Part shown: positions 35,581-47,302 of the stretch, one piece after another
How the letters are laid out: each line of letters starts with the position of its first letter
How positions within the stretch are numbered: position 1 is the first letter of the stretch
Source of the DNA: Larix kaempferi
Lineage: Eukaryota; Streptophyta; Pinopsida; Pinales; Pinaceae
Reading direction: 5' to 3'
DNA: 64,000 nucleotides
Assembly: GCA_027924585.1 (NCBI GenBank)
Contig: BSBM01000186.1
Coordinates: 5,332,001-5,396,000 of the forward strand
Position numbers and translations under genes: made by a program
The notes under the pieces: model-generated
What the model was told of the DNA's origin: nothing
Seen by the model: only the letters and a program-made list of their open reading frames with translations
Databases searched by the model: none

Positions 35581-35981
35581 TTTGGCTTAGAAATCCTGGT
35601 GGGAAGGGAAGCCCAAGCTGAATTTCTGAAATACTTGTGTGAGCTCTACGACCCAAAGCTCGGGGGAGGCCATGCGACTGAAAGCATGAGCCTATGGTTG
35701 GGTGGCGAAGCTAACGGTTGCTTCGCCTATGGTTAAACGAGCTTTGCTGGAGGGATCCTACGGAAGACACAGACAACAATGGACCAGCTGGATCGGGTTG
35801 ACAGGTTAAGGTTTGCTTATTTTTGTTAAGTTATTCACTCTTTTATTTTATTTTTCCAATAACTATAATGGCTAATTTGTTTGTATGAAGTTTTTAAAGT
35901 TTCAGGTTCAGTTCAAGGGGTCCCTAAAGGAGGGGCCAAGGACTTTTGTAATAAACGAAGTGAGCTCACAAGTAGGATCAT

Positions 35982-36116
35982 ACATTTAAAATATCATTTA
36001 AAGTTTATTACTAATATTTTTGAATTACATTTAAAATATTATTTAAAGTTTATTAGTAATATTTTTAAACTACATTTAAAATATTATTTAAAGTCTATTA
36101 TTAATATTTTTGAATA
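35982..36116. repeat. 45-bp tandem repeat, three copies
   Basis: ACATTTAAAATAT starts at 35982, 36027 and 36072, each followed by ATTTAAAGT.TATTA and TAATATTTTT. Spacing is exactly 45 bp. It gives a lysine/isoleucine-rich 119-codon frame (35881-36240) that is not a gene. Confidence 0.92.
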
Positions 36117-36193
36117 CCTACACTATGATCTATGTGGAATACACCTAAGTATTGAAAACTACTTGATAGAGGAAAAATTAAATATATGTATAC

Positions 36194-36494
36194 ATATATA
36201 TATATATATATATATAATCAATAAAGAAAGAGAGGAATAAAGAAAGAGGTAGAAAATATGATAGTAATGTTAAAAAAAAAAAAAAAAAAAAAAATAAATC
36301 AATAAAAGTCCCTCAAGATAAATGAAGTTATGTAGAATGTTAGTATTATTAAAATAATTTTTATTTTATAGTTAGAATACATATATTTATATGCTTGTTT
36401 AAAATAGAATAGGTATCTATGTTTAAAAGAATGTTTTGGGAATAAAATGTATATTAAATGTTGGATTGGAATAGAGAGAGAGAGAGAGAGAGAG
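36194..36494. repeat. Microsatellite cluster: AT, poly-A and GA runs
   Basis: An AT-dinucleotide run (about 36194-36216), a poly-A run of about 23 (36272-36294) and an AG-dinucleotide run (about 36473-36494) lie within 300 bp of the G1 internal remnant. All three are prone to slippage. Confidence 0.9.
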
Positions 36495-37344
36495 TTAAGA
36501 GTTAAGAAACTAAAAATATGTTGCAACAAAATTGTTGTCTATCCTTCATTAGTATGACATGGTCGGAATTATATCTCCTTGACATAATAGTTAACTTATG
36601 GGGAGGTTAAATGGGTAAGTTAAAAGACTAATAATAAACGTTGACTTATGAAAAGCTTCATGGCAGGAATTCCAATGACTATTGATAGTGAATATTGAAG
36701 GTACTATTATCGTTCTATGGAGATGATCAACACAATGAACTGAACGTAGTGCAGCTAACCCAACGACATAATCAACCCTTGATGAAAATATGACTAGCCC
36801 GAGATGGAACTCTATGAGGTTGAGAAAAACACACATAGTACGACTTGATGAGTCTGTCGAAGTAGTCCTATGACAACGAAAATGATGAAATGAGGTAGGG
36901 ATGTGATAAGCTCATTGAATTAGACATGATGTTACTAATGAAAGGACTACGAGTTAAATTTCAATATGTTCGACTAAGTCACTAAACTTCGACGACTCAA
37001 ATCCCATCTTAAAGAGAACCAACATTATTAAAACATTTAGAGGTGTTTGGAAGTAGTCTTATGGAATTTGGTTTTTGGACTATTTGAGGGTCTCTCCTAA
37101 TATGTTAAAACCGTGATTATATCTTACCGAGTATTTTTTTTTTTTATGATGTTTACCTTCCCGTCTTGGAGGGAGGATAACCAAATAGATTTAAATCCTA
37201 TCTTGGATTTGTTATGCTTTGATAAACTTTTGGCTGGCTATTGACGCAATGCAACTTGTAGATAATTGGACATTGTGAATCTTCGTAGATGTCTAGAAGG
37301 TATAGAAAATCTAAATTTAGACTAACAATTGTGAAGGTATTATT

Positions 37345-37573
37345 GGATTTGCCTCTGCAAAATTATGATTGAGTTCCTAAGGAGGTATTGGAACCATGCG
37401 GATGAAATAGAAAACTAATGATTAGAACCACTTGTGCGTATGACAATGACTGTTGGAGAAAAATAGAAGAGAATGACAAGAAGATGAAAATCGAAAACTA
37501 AAAGAAAGCGTAACATCAAAATTACAAGAACAAAACTTAACTTCGGGACGAAGTTTTAATAAGAGGGGATGTA
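37345..37573 (+). pseudogene. G1 decayed chromodomain tail and 3' junction
   Basis: One frame reads LPLQNYD, stop, VPKEVLEP, then NRKLMIRTTCAYDNDCWRK, IEENDKKMKIEN and LRDEVLIRGDV just before the LTR. This follows the pattern of gypsy chromodomain ends (VPE..L, RKLRNRT, EY.V.W, E.DATWE.E, then LRDEV..RGG). Four stops are visible and several aromatic residues are lost. The identification is by pattern and moderate only; G2 shows a better-preserved version of the same end at 62831-62929. Confidence 0.5.
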
Positions 37574-39766
37574 TGTAATGCCCCTCAAACTCGCTACGAC
37601 TATCGATGTTGATAACACTTATGGGTAAGTGACCCAGTTAAAGAAACCGAGATAAATGACTGTGAACATGATGATTAAGAATAAAATTGGCAACTGACTA
37701 GCGATGTATGAGATAAATGTATATGTTTCTAATGATGGATTTAATGATGATTTTGGATAATTGTGATTTGGCTGATTGATTAACACATGGGAAATCTTAT
37801 AATGAATATCGTATTTAGGCTGAATTATGGAAATGAAATTATGAGGGTGATTATAATGTTTGCTTAACGATTAGAGAATGAATGAAGTATATTATGATGT
37901 ATGACGAAACAATTCAATATCGAGATTGATGAATGTTAGATATGGTCGACTGATTAAGATGGAATGACTGAATGCTAGACATGCTTGATTGATTGAGATA
38001 GAAATGATTAAATGAATGATAGATGAATGCTCGACTGACTGAGATACTAGAATGAATGATGTAAATATGTAGTGCCCCTAGACTACTATAGACATTGAGG
38101 GCACCTGCTGAGTCACCCAACTGTTTGAAACGTTAATAAAATAACCCTATGATTTTATTTTGAGTATATTTATGATTACGATTGATTGATATATGTGCAT
38201 TTGGGTAGTTATTGTGAATGGACGATTTCATGTTATTTAACGATTAACTTTGATATGAAAATTGTACATATGGATAATGCTTAACGACTAGCTATACGGT
38301 GATTATGTATTTGTCGACGAAATGTATATTTGATTAGAAGTTTGAATAAATCATAAATGTTTAACAATACTTGATTTAGAAATCAGATGATGATTATTGA
38401 GGACAGTGCTACTAATAAATTGTTGCGAGAAGTGTGTGTAGAAACAAGTGAGACGGTTCACCAACGGACACACAAAGGAACATGAAGGGTCGTAGAGTAC
38501 GGGTAAATCACACACAGGGGGAGCGACGACGATGTCGACTTCTGACAAGAATACCACGCATGAGCAGATAAGCACTGATTCGCTTGCTCAAGAGGAATGC
38601 GTGAGAGCGTACGAGGTGGGCCACGACGGAGTTGGTCACGTACGATTTGAGGGGCGCGCAGTGAGAACGGACTCACTCCTCAGCGCCATTAGTCCCTAGA
38701 TAGCATGTAGATGGAGGATGGATGGTAACGATTCCTAAAATCCCTACAAGAGTTCCCGCAAGTCAAAAAAGAAAGATGGTGGCAGAAGGGCCCAACGATG
38801 CGGTACCCTGTCAAGAACGGAAAGAATGGATGCAAGGACCCAACGAGGTGCTACCATGCCAAGGAATGGAAACCATGGATGATTGGACCCGACGGAGTGG
38901 TGCCATGTCAGGGGATTAAAAATTAAGGAACCAGGAGCCCAACGACGCGGCACCGTGATCCTAGTGAGTTTGATTGTTAAATTAAACTGCATAAAAACTT
39001 AGGAGAATAACTCTAGATTATTACTTAGCAAATGCATAACAATAGCTTAGACATTTGCACATGAATAGTTATTTTGTTGAGAATTTAAATTAATAGAAAT
39101 TATTATTTAGGAGCAAAATAGATTAGACACCTAGTCAACTAAAAGCTAGGAGTTGATTAAAATATCTGGGGGACAAACTAGAGCAAACTTAGGGATGTAG
39201 GTGCACTTCCCAGAGAAACTGACACTTGGATGGGTGAGTGTTTTAATTAAATAAATAATTAAAAATAATTAATTATGCATGAAGCGACATGTGTCGTAGG
39301 AGATTTCCCTTTATAAGGAAGGCTTAAGGAATGGGTAAGGGGCCCATAATTTGGACAATTGTAGTAATTTTCGAATGCCTCAAAGACTTGCTGCTATCTA
39401 AGGGTTTGGCTTAGAAATCCTAGTGGGAAGGGAAGCCCAAGCTGAATTTCTGAAATACTTGTGTGAGCTCTACGACCCAAAGCTCGAGGGAGGCCATGCG
39501 ACTGAAAGCATGAGCCTATGGTTGGGTGGCGAAGCTAACGGTTGCTTCGCCTATGGTTAAACGAGCTTTGCTGGAGGGATCCTACGGAAGACGCAGACAA
39601 CAATGGACCAGCTGGATCGGGTTGACAGGTTAAGGTTTGCTTATTTTTGTTAAGTTATTCACTCTTTTATTTTATTTTTCCAATAACTATAATGGCTAAT
39701 TTGTTTGTATGAAGTTTTTAAAGTTTTAGGTTCAGTTCAAGGGGTCCCTAAAGGAGGGGCCCTACA
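37574..39766 (+). repeat. G1 3' LTR
   Basis: 2193 bp, TGTAATGCCCC to GGGCCCTACA. It matches the 5' LTR at +3824 with few differences. The second head TGTAGTGCCCC is at 38070, the minisatellite at 38788-38982, and the TATA-like box reads TATCTAAGGG near 39395. Confidence 0.92.
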
Positions 39767-42700
39767 ATTGTTACCATAATTATTATGAGGAGCTTAAATC
39801 AGAAATCATTGATAGATTAAGCCATTGAAAAAGTCTTAGTGAAAAAAGTCTAAATACTTATTAAATAATATCTTTTAAATATTATTTATTAATTTAAAGA
39901 AACAAATTATTCCAACATTCATAATTAAAGAATACCCTACTTAAAGAGGGCAGATCCCAAGTTGGGGATTATCTATCTTTTCATTACCATTCTCTGATGG
40001 TAATTAAAGGAGAAACTTCTACTCCAAGAAACTGAACCAGCAGTAACCTTTGGTCCTCTATCTCTTTTGCATGTTGGAATCCATCTCGGGGGGATCCATT
40101 ACTGAACCAGGAATAGTTGTAGGATCATTGTTGGGAGGAACATGGTATCCCCAAAGTTATCCGGCTAAAGGAAATCACCCTAACAGGTTAGCTAGATACA
40201 ACACACTCTGCATTAACCATTGTTGAGTGTGCAGGTCACTACAAGAAGGATTCAAGTGCCAAGCAGCTAGGTTTCCACAGGAAGGGACCAAGTACTCAAG
40301 TAGCTAGGTATGGGGTATTTAATGTTTCAAATTTTCAGTTATAATAAAGTTAGGTTTCTACAATTAAAATAGATACTGCATTATTGTTCATTATCAATAT
40401 TATCAACTTCGAGGTTCTTCCTAGAACCCACTGGAGGGTCTACCAGGGCTACCTGGGCTAGCCTTTGCTAGATAACGCACATTGTCTTCTAGGTTAGCGT
40501 TATTATAATTCCTTGTTCATAGATATACGTTTTGTATTTTAATTGTATTCCCTATTCATAGGGAAGAGTTTCATCTACGACTATTAGTTCTTTTTACATT
40601 ATGACCCTGTCTATATTGGAAACATTACTGAATAGAAATAAAAACCACACAACAAAACTTTCATCTGCATTACTCATTTAAATTATCAAACATCTCTATG
40701 ATAGCAATCTTTAGTCAAACTTTAAATGCATCAAGTATTACATAGAGATTCGTATTCCAAAACGTAGGTTCACATATCCAAGCATAAATTCACATATAAT
40801 TCAATCGTCATCTGTATTTTAAATATGGGTGCCAATCCCAAAACCCTTACGGGCATGCAATTCGTGGATCGAATCCCATCCCCAATCAAAATGTGGTTCA
40901 TATCAAACCAAATTTATTGAATACATAGTGACCTTAAACTTATTTCTACGTTAGTTAACCATTCGTCCTTGTAAACAGTAAAAAAGAAATTCATAGGAGG
41001 AATCGTGATTTCAATATTTAAAACTTACAAAAGTCAAACGCAAATCGATACCATAGGAAGACTTCAACAACCATGATTTGTTTCCACTTTAAAATTCTTA
41101 ACCTCAAACATAGCAAACTTGCGAAGGTCATGACTACACACACGAAGGCTTAAAATTTCAACTTGAAAAGTCTAATGGGCACCTCCCCTATTCACGGTTC
41201 GAATCTCACAACCTAAGGATAGGCGCCCATACTTTTCAAAACTGGTAAACCATAGGTCTGGATATCAAACCCCTAGAATACATCATCTTTCCCAGCATCA
41301 TTCATGATAAAATTAGACTTAGGATAAGAGTATCACAAGTATCAACGAAATACAAATCTACCATTTATTAGCCCAATCGTCTAGCTACAGGATGATACTA
41401 TAATAGTGCATACATTCTTACAAATTGCGCCATAGGAAAGAAATATGCAAGACAGATCCAGGGTAGGTATCACATATAACATGGAATCCATTTATTCAGA
41501 CAAGCGATTTTTCCATTAGAGTTTTTATACTGACAAAGGCATCATTCAAAAATATATTAGCCAGGGTTCCTTCATACAGCCATTAAGCCTCATAGAAATG
41601 AAAGTGCAGATGCCCTTTATTATTACAGTTCAAACTTTGAAAAAAAAACAATACCCATGATTACATAGAGGAAAGAAAAAAATATACCCTTTCAGAATCC
41701 CATATTCACACAAGTACAAATATAGAAATAGCAACTGAGGCCAATCCATTAAACCCTCCTACAAGTAGAGGGACCCTCAGAAGTTTTCACCATCAAAATA
41801 TTAATTACAATGAGTCTTCATACACCAGGTCAAGCCAAAGGAAACCACCCCTGAGACTTCAAAAATCTGAGTGAGCCAAAGGCCTCATGAAGTCTCACCA
41901 TCATAATTTACCAAAACCGAGAAAGGTAAGTGTGAAGGGTTAACAGAACCCGGGTCTTACCATTTCCAAATGCCATCAGTAGTTCGTAAGGGCCCTTTTC
42001 TGGTTCAACACAGGGAGCCACTCCATACCTATCAACGAGAACATATCAGAAGTTAGAATCTGAATAGTTAAAGGATTATGGAGTTAAAAACTGAGAAAAC
42101 TTCAGGGGTAACGAGAAGAGTAGTTAACTGTAGATGGGTTCTACTACATCATGACCATGCCCATCAACGATACCCTGGCCATGCGCACAGCTTAGGCCAG
42201 GTGTAGTTGCTCCACCAACAAGCTAAAGAATCTCCCTCTAATCCAAGAGACAATCAAACTCACGACTTGACATCGTTGGGAAAACCCTTGCCAAACCCTT
42301 CATCCAGCTGGCCACAAACCACGTGACTGCCAAAGAGCGCATTCAATATACCCAACTACCACGATAGGACACCATTGCAAATTGCAAATCATATCGTATA
42401 GTTTTGGGGGTTCAAACATTTAGTTAAGTATCATAAAGGACAAATACCTCAACCCTTACATATTTATCACTAAGGGTGTTTTTCTTCCACCTTGAGAATT
42501 GCACATGATGAAACTATTCACAAAATAACCACGAGGGACACCTATGAGGAAATGTCAAATAAGTATGCATTAGAGGAATCACTAAGTAAGACCACGGGTC
42601 TCAAACATTAACACCTTACCTCTCGAGGACTCCGCCAGGAGTTCTTAGATTAACCCCAAAGTTTCAGGAAAATTGAACTTCACTCATCAAGTTTATCAAA

Positions 42701-43013
42701 CCTGAGGATTAACATTTGAACAATTAAGCTTTTAAAACATACATTTAAAGCGCACAAGAAGCAAAAAGACTGCTAGTATTATCTCATGACTACACTTTGC
42801 AATCATACTCAACATAATCACTTCCGCATCGACAAGCATGACCAATGAGAACTACCTTATTAGAAATTCTCCCAAACACTTAGATACTAAATGCAATACC
42901 GATACCCTTTTTTTATAGCACTGAAGTTGTTTCATAAATTATAATTGGGGTTAGGAAGATTTGCAAGGTGAAGGAATTTTTTTTTGTATTCTATTATTTT
43001 TAGGGACATTACA
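39767..43013 (+). repeat. C1 3' LTR, second part
   Basis: Resumes with the ATTGT target copy and ACCATAATTATTATG, matching the 5' LTR from about 9059 to 12304 throughout. It ends TTTAGGGACATTACA at 43013, next to AGTTC (43014-43018), the second C1 target copy. No frame of note is shared with the 5' copy. Confidence 0.93.
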
Positions 43014-43018
43014 AGTTC

Positions 43019-43566
43019 TAATCAGAAGACAAAAGAGATAACCTTAATTCAAAGTTCTTCAGGAGATGAAGAGGAGGAATATAAATCAAATTCTCAACAG
43101 AACCAGATGAGTTTACAACAGGATTGTACAAAGGTAGAAGAAGCATATGAAGAAGTTAACAAAGTTTAAGAAGAATAAACTATTCTAAAGATGGAACAAG
43201 ATGAATTTGAAATTGCAAAAAGAATGGAAAAGGATAAACATGAAGAAGATTTAATCTTCAAAACACTTGATATTCCACCTTCCACATCTCAAGACCCTAC
43301 TTTCCCAGGAGAGGTAAACATATGCTTAGAGGTTGAAAGTCGTAGAAAGGTTCAGGAACAACATCAAGCAGAAATATTCCTTAATGATTCAAATGACAGG
43401 CTTAAAAAGACCAATAAGCGTCTAAGGGAGGACTTAGGAGAAGTTAATGCTCATTATTAGGAACTGATTGTTGCTTCCAAAAAAGCTCTGAAGAGGAAAA
43501 GGGAAGCAGAGGCTCAAGCTGATGACTTAACTAGGCAGTTGCAGAGTTTTAATGAGAAGAATAAGT
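43019..43566 (+). pseudogene. Second half of the LTR-borne frame, 5' LTR copy
   Basis: Equivalent to 52763-53310. It gives the acidic stretch with DEEEEYKSNSQQNQ, then a coiled-coil-like segment (QAEIFLNDSNDRLKKTNKRL and onward). Stops private to this copy include TAA and TAG codons near 43169-43180 and 43458. Where the 3' copy has TAG at 53073 this copy reads a sense codon (CLEVES), so the frame was open there when T1 inserted. It is cut by the 310-bp deletion. Confidence 0.75.
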
Positions 43567-44026
43567 GATGATATTGAAGCTTTATACAGTGATGATATTG
43601 AAGCTTTGCAAGACTCTTATGTAAGTCCTGAAGACTGAGATTAATATATATGTGATATAAGCCATTTTATCCTGTTTGATTGGGTTTTTGTTTCTAATCA
43701 GTTTGATCATTCAACATATGAATTCATTTTCTATTTTAATGTTTTAATCCAGTGAATGCTTATGTGTTGTAGATAAAAACCTGTATGTGTGGTTATAAAT
43801 GTGATGGTTGATATTTACATTGTTGAGCTTTATGATTTTAGTTCTTCAATGAACTACATGATTTAGTAAATTGTTTTAGTTTGATTTACTTTTATTTTCT
43901 TGAAATTGAAACCTTCAAACCAACCAACCCTAAACCAAGAAAAACCTATTTCATTTTCATATTAAGATTATTAAGATTGTGCTAGCTTTCCCTTCTATAG
44001 TCTAGGGACACTTTCTGGCACTAACA
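43019..44026 (+). repeat. T1 5' LTR, second part
   Basis: Matches 52763 to 54098 in the 3' LTR. Near 43566 about 310 bp present in the 3' LTR (about 53315-53660) is missing, and a short TGATGATATTGAAGCTT block is duplicated there. It ends TGGCACTAACA at 44026. Confidence 0.92.
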
Positions 44027-44031
44027 TCTTT

Positions 44032-44049
44032 TAGCGCCATTGCCAGGGA
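44032..44049 (+). promoter_or_regulatory. T1 primer binding site (Asp tRNA type)
   Basis: TAGCGCCATTGCCAGGGA lies 5 nt after the 5' LTR end. It matches the Athila/Tat-type site TGGCGCCGTTGCCGGGGA, complementary to Asp tRNA, with three differences. All three are G to A, as expected from deamination of methylated cytosines on the other strand. It supports the Tat/Athila placement. Confidence 0.85.
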
Positions 44050-44161
44050 CGGAAGTGAAGTTTTATCTTCCCTTGGATATCTTTATTGTTCCGGTTTTGA
44101 GGTGAACAGGACCAGAAAGTTTTTATTTCAGACTACAGTTTCACCAAGGTAGTATTTCACA

Positions 44162-46795
44162 ATGGCTTCCAAGAGGTTTGGGACTAGAGGGAATCCCACT
44201 TCACCTTTACACCCAAGGGTGTCAGATCCAAATTTTTTTTTGAAGAAAGCTAAAAAAGATTTACATAATCCTTCTTTTGGAAGATCCCAATCTTCTCCAT
44301 CTTTACTTTCTCTTGGTCAACGACAGTCTTTATCTTCATTTCTGTATTCTGAACCAAAATTAGAGGAAGTAGAAATTCAGGTTTTTACCAGTTCGTTGTC
44401 TGGTCAAAAGATCAAAACTGAGTTATTTCCCTTGTTTCAGTTTAAAGCTAATATTCCTACCATTCAACTCAGTTCAGTTAAAACCAATAAACTTTTGTCC
44501 TTAGCTAGTCAGACTACTTCAAAAATGGTAGGTCAGCAATTGGATATGATGGATAGAATGATAGCTACTAGGTATGCTCCTTTAGTGCTTCCACAGCCTT
44601 TAAATGCTCTTCCAGCAAGTGACAACCAAAAATATTTACCTAGGTTTAATGGGTTGGGAGAAACAACCATAGAGGAACACTGGAATGCATTCCTTAGTTA
44701 TGTTGATAACCAAAATATAGAAGCAAAGGATGTCTGGATGTGAATGTTTGTGCAGAGTTTGGATGGTGATGTTAGAAAATTGTTCAGGGAACTACTAGAA
44801 AACTCAATAACCCTTATTGAAGAAATACAGGATGTTTTCATGAGATAATAGGGAGATACAAAGGATCACACATATTATATTATTGAATTTGGAGCTTTAA
44901 AGAAAAAAATGATGAAACAATAGCTGACTTATCAAAACGCTTTAACAAAATGTATGTCATAATTACAGTGGAAATTAAGCCTTGAGAAACCTTAGCTAAA
45001 CTGACATATGTAAATGCATTTGACCAAAATGCATTTACTTTCTCTTGGTCAACCATAGTCTTTATCTTCATTTCTGTATTCTGAACCAAAATTAGAGGAA
45101 GTATAAATTCAGGTTTTTACCTGTTCGTTGTCTGGTCAAAAGATCAAAACTGAGTTATTTCCCTTGTTTCAGTTTAAAGCTAATATTCCTACCATTCAAC
45201 TCAGTTCATTTAAAACCAATAAACTTTTGTCCTTAGCTAGTCAGACTACTTCAAAAATGGCAGGTCAGCAATTGGATATGAAGGATAGAATGATAGCTGC
45301 TAGGTATGCTCCTTTAGTGCTTCCACAGCCTTTAAATGCTCTTCCAGCAAGCGACAACCAAAAATATTTACCTTGGTTTAATGGGTTGGGAGAAACAACC
45401 ATAGAGGAACACTGGAATGCATTCCTTATTTATGTTGATAACCAAAATATAGAAGCAAAGGATGTCTAGATGTGAATGTTTGTGCAGAGTTTGGATGGTG
45501 ATGTTAGAAAATTGTTCAGGGAACTACTAGAAAACTCAATAACCCTTATTGAAGAAATACAGGATGTTTTCATGAGATAATAGGGAGATACAAAGGATCA
45601 CACATATTATATTATTGAATTTGGAGCTTTAAAGAAAAAAAATGATGAAACAATAGCTGACTTTTCAAAACGCTTTAACAAAATGTATGTCATAATTACA
45701 GTGGAAATTAAGCCTTGAGAAACCTTAGCTAAACTGACATATGTAAATGCATTTGACCATGATTTTTCTTCGCACTTGAGAGAGAGGAGACCTATAACGT
45801 TACTAAATATGCAAGAGGCTTCCCTAGAGGTTGAATTCAATATTTTGGCTTCTAATAGACTTAGGGATCAGTCAGACCATCAGGCTCATGAGAGAAAAGG
45901 TAAGAATGTAGTAATACATGCAGCCTCCACATCAAAGAAGGAAGAAAGTCAAATAGATGAAATGAATAAGATAATTAAAACTTTGACTGCAAAGGTGAGT
46001 AGATTGGAGTTGGAGAAGAACTCAAATAAACCTTTTCAAGATGGGGAAAGAAATCCCAATCAAAACCCTAATCAGTTTAGAAGACAATTTGTACCAAGAT
46101 TCATTCCTCAGGAAATGAGAAACAATGATATTCAGAGGGAGAAAAGATAAAATGAAGACCAGACAGTTCCTCCCTTTTTCCAAAATAATTTTGTAGAAGA
46201 AGTTGAGCATGTGGAAGTTGTGCAGTGTGAGGATGATTTTAATCAGAATTTAAACTATTTTGGGGAGTTATCATCTGAAGGTTTTACAACTGAATGCAGT
46301 TATTAGAATTCTGAGTATTATGATTTATATGATTATCAGGAAGGAGATGATCATTATCCTTAGGTTTCAGCTAGTATATGTCAGACTGATCCTAAAAAGT
46401 CTTATAATTTGAGATCAGGCCCAAAACAAATTGTGCAAATTCGAAAGAAGAAAATAGTTCCACTGGCTAGGCAGCTACCTAATCAAACATAGCGAAAGAA
46501 ACAAGACCATAGTGATCAGACCAAAGCAACAAAAATTGAAGAAACTAGTAAAAATACACATGCTTTTAACTTTGAGAATGAGTTGTGCAAAATCAAGGTT
46601 CCAGTGCCATTGACCAAGTTAATGAAAACTCCTTGTTTTAGATATTCTGCATGCAAGTTGTTGAATGTTCGAGTTAATTCTTCCCCTTCAGATATAGTTA
46701 ATTTATAGGAAGAACATCCTACAATAATCCTTGGGTCTGCTTCATCTGAAAATCCTGCAGAAGGTTCAAATTTTCCCCCACCCTTTTAAATCACT
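44162..46795 (+). pseudogene. T1 gag, with internal duplication and stops
   Basis: Structural protein frame starting MASKRFGTRG, 135 bp after the LTR. The first 193 codons include PRFNGLGETTIEEHWNAFLS, the start of the Tat-type gag core. The frame then meets TGA at 44741. A 732-bp direct duplication follows and the core resumes as DFSKRFNKMY, LTYVNAFDHDF, LRERRPITLLNMQEASLEVE. After that come a Lys/Glu-rich segment, an Asn/Gln-rich linker (about 46030-46110), acidic Tyr-rich and NLRSGPKQ motifs. All pieces are in one frame, since 732 is a multiple of three, apart from a one-base difference inside the first duplicate. No zinc knuckle is visible. Confidence 0.85.
44302..45758. repeat. 732-bp tandem duplication inside T1 gag
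   Basis: TTTACTTTCTCTTGGTCAAC at 44302 recurs at 45034, and the copies stay near identical to GTAAATGCATTTGACCA (45007 and 45739). Both copies share the stops TGA after GATGTCT.GATG and TAATAG after TTCATGAGA. The duplication therefore arose after the gag was already broken, or in a defective parent. Confidence 0.93.
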
Positions 46796-47218
46796 TTGAC
46801 TGTCGATGACCAGATGATTCACAATTGCCTTCTAGATTCTAGAGCCTTGCATAATTTGATGCCTAAAGAAGTCATGGAGGCCCTTGGTTTGAGTATTGCA
46901 AAACCATACCATGATTTATTTGCATTTGATTCTAGAGCTGTGAAATGTTTAGGATTGATTAAGGATCTTGTGGTTAACCTTTCTCAATTACCAATGAAGA
47001 GTGTTATAATGGATGTGGTACTTGCTGATATATCTCCTAAGTTTGGAATGTTGCTCTCAAGGTCCTGGGAAAAGAAAGTTGGTGGTACATTACAGATGGA
47101 CTTGGCATATGCAACCATTCCAATGTTTGGTGGAGAGAATAGAAGATTATATATGAAATTACAGTATGCTTTCATAGTCACAGATGATAAGAATCCAACC
47201 AATCATCCCCTTTGTTGA
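46796..47218 (+). pseudogene. T1 aspartic protease
   Basis: A 140-codon open piece. The catalytic motif reads LLDSRALHNLMP, where the family has D-S-G; a single G to A change turns the Gly into Arg and should abolish activity. Then VMEALGLS, a VVLADISPKFGMLLSRSW segment (the second half of the retropepsin-like fold with the ILGR-type end) and a DLAYATIP tail. It is in frame with gag upstream and the RNase H downstream. Confidence 0.85.
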
Positions 47219-47302
47219 GTAGATGAGGAATTGGGTTCCTGTATGCTTCATTTTAGTGATGAGAGTACAGTCGAGGTACTGTAGGTAGAAAAAGAAGGAT
47301 CA

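Larger units (their letters stand above)
33750..35942 (+). repeat. G1 5' LTR
   Basis: It carries a first LTR head (TGTAATGCCCCTCAAACTCG) at 33750 and a second (TGTAGTGCCCCTAGAC) at 34246, both followed by a GTGACCC/GTCACCC phrase. A CpG-rich block runs from 34640 to 35150. It includes the 48/49-bp minisatellite, and TATATAAGGG lies at 35571. The end of the LTR is damaged relative to the 3' copy. Confidence 0.88.
35943..37573 (+). other. G1 internal remnant
   Basis: About 1.6 kb between the LTRs. The first part is AT-rich with a 45-bp tandem repeat, an AT run, a poly-A run and a GA run; no domain is visible to about 37300. The end holds the decayed chromodomain tail, then TTCGGGACGAAGTT and a purine-rich stretch (AAGAGGGGATGTA) that touches the 3' LTR. 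Confidence 0.75.
33750..39766 (+). mobile_element. G1: internally deleted Ty3/gypsy element
   Basis: Starts TGTAATGCCCC and ends GGGCCCTACA, with perfect 5-bp duplications ATTGT (33745-33749, 39767-39771). Two LTRs of about 2.19 kb lie 3824 bp apart and are nearly identical. The internal region is only about 1.6 kb. It keeps a decayed chromodomain tail and the 3' junction, but no gag, protease, RT or complete integrase. The left LTR lacks the last bases (ends GGGGCC then AAGGA instead of GGGCCCTACA) and no primer site follows, so a deletion removed that junction. It could not move without help from a relative. Confidence 0.92.
8011..43013 (+). mobile_element. C1: chromodomain Ty3/gypsy (Tekay/Del-like), interrupted
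   Basis: Begins TGTAATATCC and ends GGGACATTACA, inserted in the T1 5' LTR with the 5-bp duplication AGTTC. The 5' LTR is 4294 bp. The 3' LTR (32695-43013) is about 4297 bp after removing G1. A Met-tRNA primer site lies 2 nt after the 5' LTR and a purine tract precedes the 3' LTR. One polyprotein frame runs gag, protease, RT, RNase H, integrase and C-terminal chromodomain, split by S1 and P1. Unnested length is about 13.4 kb. LTR copies differ at many sites, so it is much older than P1. The Tekay/Del assignment rests on RT/integrase motifs and the chromodomain, and is from memory. Confidence 0.93.

Noticed and set aside
35881-36240. 119-codon frame at the G1 LTR/internal junction
   Set aside because: Generated by the 45-bp AT-rich tandem repeat and the AT run.
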